Positions 61,988 to 64,000 of a DNA stretch of 64,000 bases are shown piece after piece. The stretch is taken from positions 372,001 to 436,000 of the forward strand of contig NW_025064904.1 in NCBI RefSeq assembly GCF_019112545.1. Direction: 5' to 3'. Origin of the DNA: Guyanagaster necrorhizus (lineage: Eukaryota; Basidiomycota; Agaricomycetes; Agaricales; Physalacriaceae). Each line of letters opens with the position of its first letter. The first letter of the stretch is position 1. The position numbers and the translations under genes were made by a program. A model generated the notes under the pieces. The model saw nothing but the letters and a program-made list of their open reading frames with translations. It searched no databases and was not told the origin of the DNA.

Positions 61988-62456
61988 TGTTAGACTCAAG
62001 CTTCATATGATCAGAAACACATAATAAACTGACACCACTTCACACTTCAAGTAGAGTATCAGAGTTCACTGATGTGATTATTGATCATAGTGATACAAGA
62101 CTTTCAGGATTGGCTTGAGGATAGAATAATATGGTAATAAACTTTAGCTTGAAGCTGGAAATTTACCAGCAAGAGCAAGCCTACTTATATATAGTATATT
62201 GTGGAACTAAATATATGACTGCCTATTGTATGTTTCCAAGTCCTTATGCTCATTGTCCTTGGGTGTCACTACTGTACACAAAAGGTTGATTGTGCATCAT
62301 CAAGAGTTGGTCACTGCATCAGAGAACAATGATAGATTGGCTTGTTATAATGACTAAGCTTCTCTCATGGTTTTAAGTGCTTAGTTTAGATGCTCCAACT
62401 AAGCATAAATAGGGGTTATTCACAGAAAAGAAGATAAAAGGAGAAAAATTGTAACA
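61988..62456 (-). repeat. Element J: 5' LTR
   Basis: 469 bases on the minus strand, TGTTACAATT at 62456 down to GTCTAACA at 61988. The primer site just below (TTAGCTTGAAGCT) exactly complements AGCTTCAAGCTAA in this LTR. GTTCT (62457-62461) is the right TSD in L. Confidence 0.9.
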
Positions 62457-63769
62457 GTTCTGATGCTGGTGGTCTTTTTCTTCCTGAGTAAAATGACTAT
62501 CTTTGCCTAGCTTATTGGCATAGAGCTTAGAGGTGATAGATTTCAGTGTGGAGCTAGAGTCTGAGAAAGAAGAGTTGGACCTCTTGGATTTGGGGTTAAA
62601 GAATTAGTTGAAGACCTTATTGTCCTAGTTTTTATGGGCTATTTTAGTCTTCTGGATCTAATAGCAAGCATTAAGTTCTTGGGCAAGGAAGCATATATCA
62701 CAAAGGTTGTTTGGCTTCCCATGATGTGTCATGTTATCCTTGATATGAATGCAGAGGCCATGGTAAAAGGTGTGGTAGAGAGTGTTATCTCTATACTCAA
62801 TTTATGAGGTATACTGATTGAATTAGACTATATACTTCATGATCTAATCTCTATTACACATCCAAAGGTGTTCTAATGCATTTTTGGCATCTCTGATGGT
62901 ATCAAAGAGGCCAAAGTTACTATAAAGCTCATCTAAGAAAGCCACATAAGAGAATTGCTAGGCTGGTGGATTTTGTGGATTGGAGTTAAGAATGCTTGAT
63001 TCAAACCAGTTAAGTGTAGTGTCAGCCAGAAAGAAAACAGCAAAGTTGACCTTGCTAGCATCTGTTGCAAATGCAGTAGATCTGTCATTGAAGTTCAACT
63101 GAAGAGAGATGATGAAGGCCTTCAGTTTGTGTGGATCAGAGCCATCAAATGATTCCAGTTCCTTGACTTTGATATGAATAGTGGCTGGTTTAGGGTTATT
63201 AAGAGAGTAAAGACTCCTCATAACAGGTTCATAAATTCTAAAAACATATCCTGCTGGTTTGAACTATTACTTCCTGTGGGGCCATCAGAACTGCCTGGGC
63301 CATTGAGATCATCTGGTCATTCTGATCCACCTGACCCTTCTATAAAAGGGTTTGGTGAGTTATCATCTGGTTCTCATTAGATGGGAGTATAGGTGAGAGT
63401 GTCTTCATCTCTGTCTTTCAAGTCTAAGCTGTCTGAATTTTCATGCATGTTGCCCAGAGATAAGGAGTCTATTGAGGAGTCAATTTGGGCACCATACATC
63501 AAGCTGGCCCATTGGACTCCATTGGTTGGGATGCTGGTAGCATCAAAAGGGTTAGAGAAATCATTGTAATTAGGTTAGCAAGCAGTGAAGCTAAAGTGAT
63601 TGTAGATTTTCCTATGAGAAGGTTGTCCTCCACTGGAGGCTGATCTGAAAAGGTCTGGTTGTTCCTTTAAGGTAGAGGCCAGAATGTCTTCCATGGAAAA
63701 CATATTGTGATAGGTAGGCTGAGTTTGTTTGGGATCAGCTTCTGTAGGTTGAGTAAATGTGGTGGACAT
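62457..63769 (-). pseudogene. gag: Element L: gag, N-terminal part
   Basis: ATG at 63769: MSTTFTQPTEADPKQTQP, almost the same as element F. Order: Ser/Pro-rich start, Gly/Pro stretch, capsid-like region (63221-62958 open: MRSLYSLNNPKPATIH; LQLNFNDRSTAFATDASK; LNWFESS) and the region just before the knuckle. Element J interrupts it at 62457. The remaining gag-pol lies outside the window. Confidence 0.85.
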
Positions 63770-63796
63770 GATGAAAATTTTTGACTTAAGAGTTTG

Positions 63797-63807
63797 AGTT
63801 CGAATAT
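63797..63807 (-). promoter_or_regulatory. Element L: primer-binding site with retained CG
   Basis: The minus strand reads ATATTCGAACT. B and F have ATATTTGAACT here. The CG in this copy is probably the ancestral state from which TG and CA versions arose. Confidence 0.6.
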
Positions 63808-63809
63808 AC

Positions 63810-64000
63810 TGTTAGAAACATGCTAATCAAGTGGATTTGAGTGCACACACAGAGACTGATAGAGTGTGTGGGTATCAATAAAGCTATTGGCAATATCACT
63901 CTTAAGTCAGAGCCCAAAGATTTGAATGGATGGAACAGAGTTCTGTCAGAGAAGCAAAGAGGAGTATCCTTTGGAGCAGAATCCAATGGACAAAGTAGAG
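63810..64000 (-). repeat. Element L: 5' LTR, partial
   Basis: The 3' 191 bases of a family-2 LTR on the minus strand, ending TTTCTAACA at 63810. The window stops inside it. Confidence 0.9.

Overview
The window looks like heterochromatic, transposon-only DNA from a filamentous fungus, most likely a basidiomycete (Agaricomycetes). I see no host gene, rRNA, complete tRNA, CRISPR array or bacterial feature. Almost everything is explained by nested Ty3/gypsy LTR retrotransposons of the chromovirus type, with a chromodomain at the end of pol. Coding regions are full of stops. CG dinucleotides are nearly absent, with TG/CA in their place, as expected after long cytosine methylation and deamination. 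The fungal assignment rests on the element type and on a 49-base intron with a fungal-like branch site; the species is not determined.

Two families are present. Family 1 has LTRs of about 460-530 bp starting TGTTATGATT or TGTTACAATT, a very long gag region with an N-terminal hydrophobic segment, a gag stop overlapping the start of pol, and a chromodomain integrase. Family 2 has LTRs of about 485-500 bp ending in AACA, one gag-pol frame with a TAG between gag and protease, and a second gene between pol and the 3' LTR that runs on the opposite strand. Both families lack a tRNA-type primer site. Instead the bases just after the 5' LTR pair with a segment inside the LTR 34 bases downstream of a TATA-like box, as in the Tf1/sushi self-priming group.

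Layout, inferred from target-site duplications (TSDs) and sequence continuity. Outermost is family-2 element L (minus, right end of window). It is interrupted by J (family 1, minus), then H (family 1, plus), then E (family 1, plus), then N (a minus LTR fragment). Inside N is a K-C pair (family 1, plus) sharing one LTR. C carries D, a non-autonomous element of about 1.4 kb. D carries B (family 2, minus, 2499-20654), and B carries A (family 1, plus, 9563-18025) and M, an unclassified 1.8-kb insertion. E also carries F (family 2, plus, 30547-47314), which holds G (family 1, minus, 34952-43234) and a solo LTR. H also carries a family-2 solo LTR and I (family 1, plus, 49173-57201). The left halves of L, J, H, E and N lie outside the window.

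The most interesting item is the antisense gene of family 2, present in B (3107-4394, plus) and F (45350-46685, minus). It lies tail-to-tail with pol. It contains a 49-base GT-AG intron at the same place in both copies, and splicing joins two frames into a protein of about 412-428 codons. That protein has an acidic/basic coiled coil and a CX2CX6C-X14-CX2CX6C cluster resembling fungal Zn(II)2Cys6 domains. Being antisense, the intron can survive retrotransposition. Both copies are now broken by stop codons.
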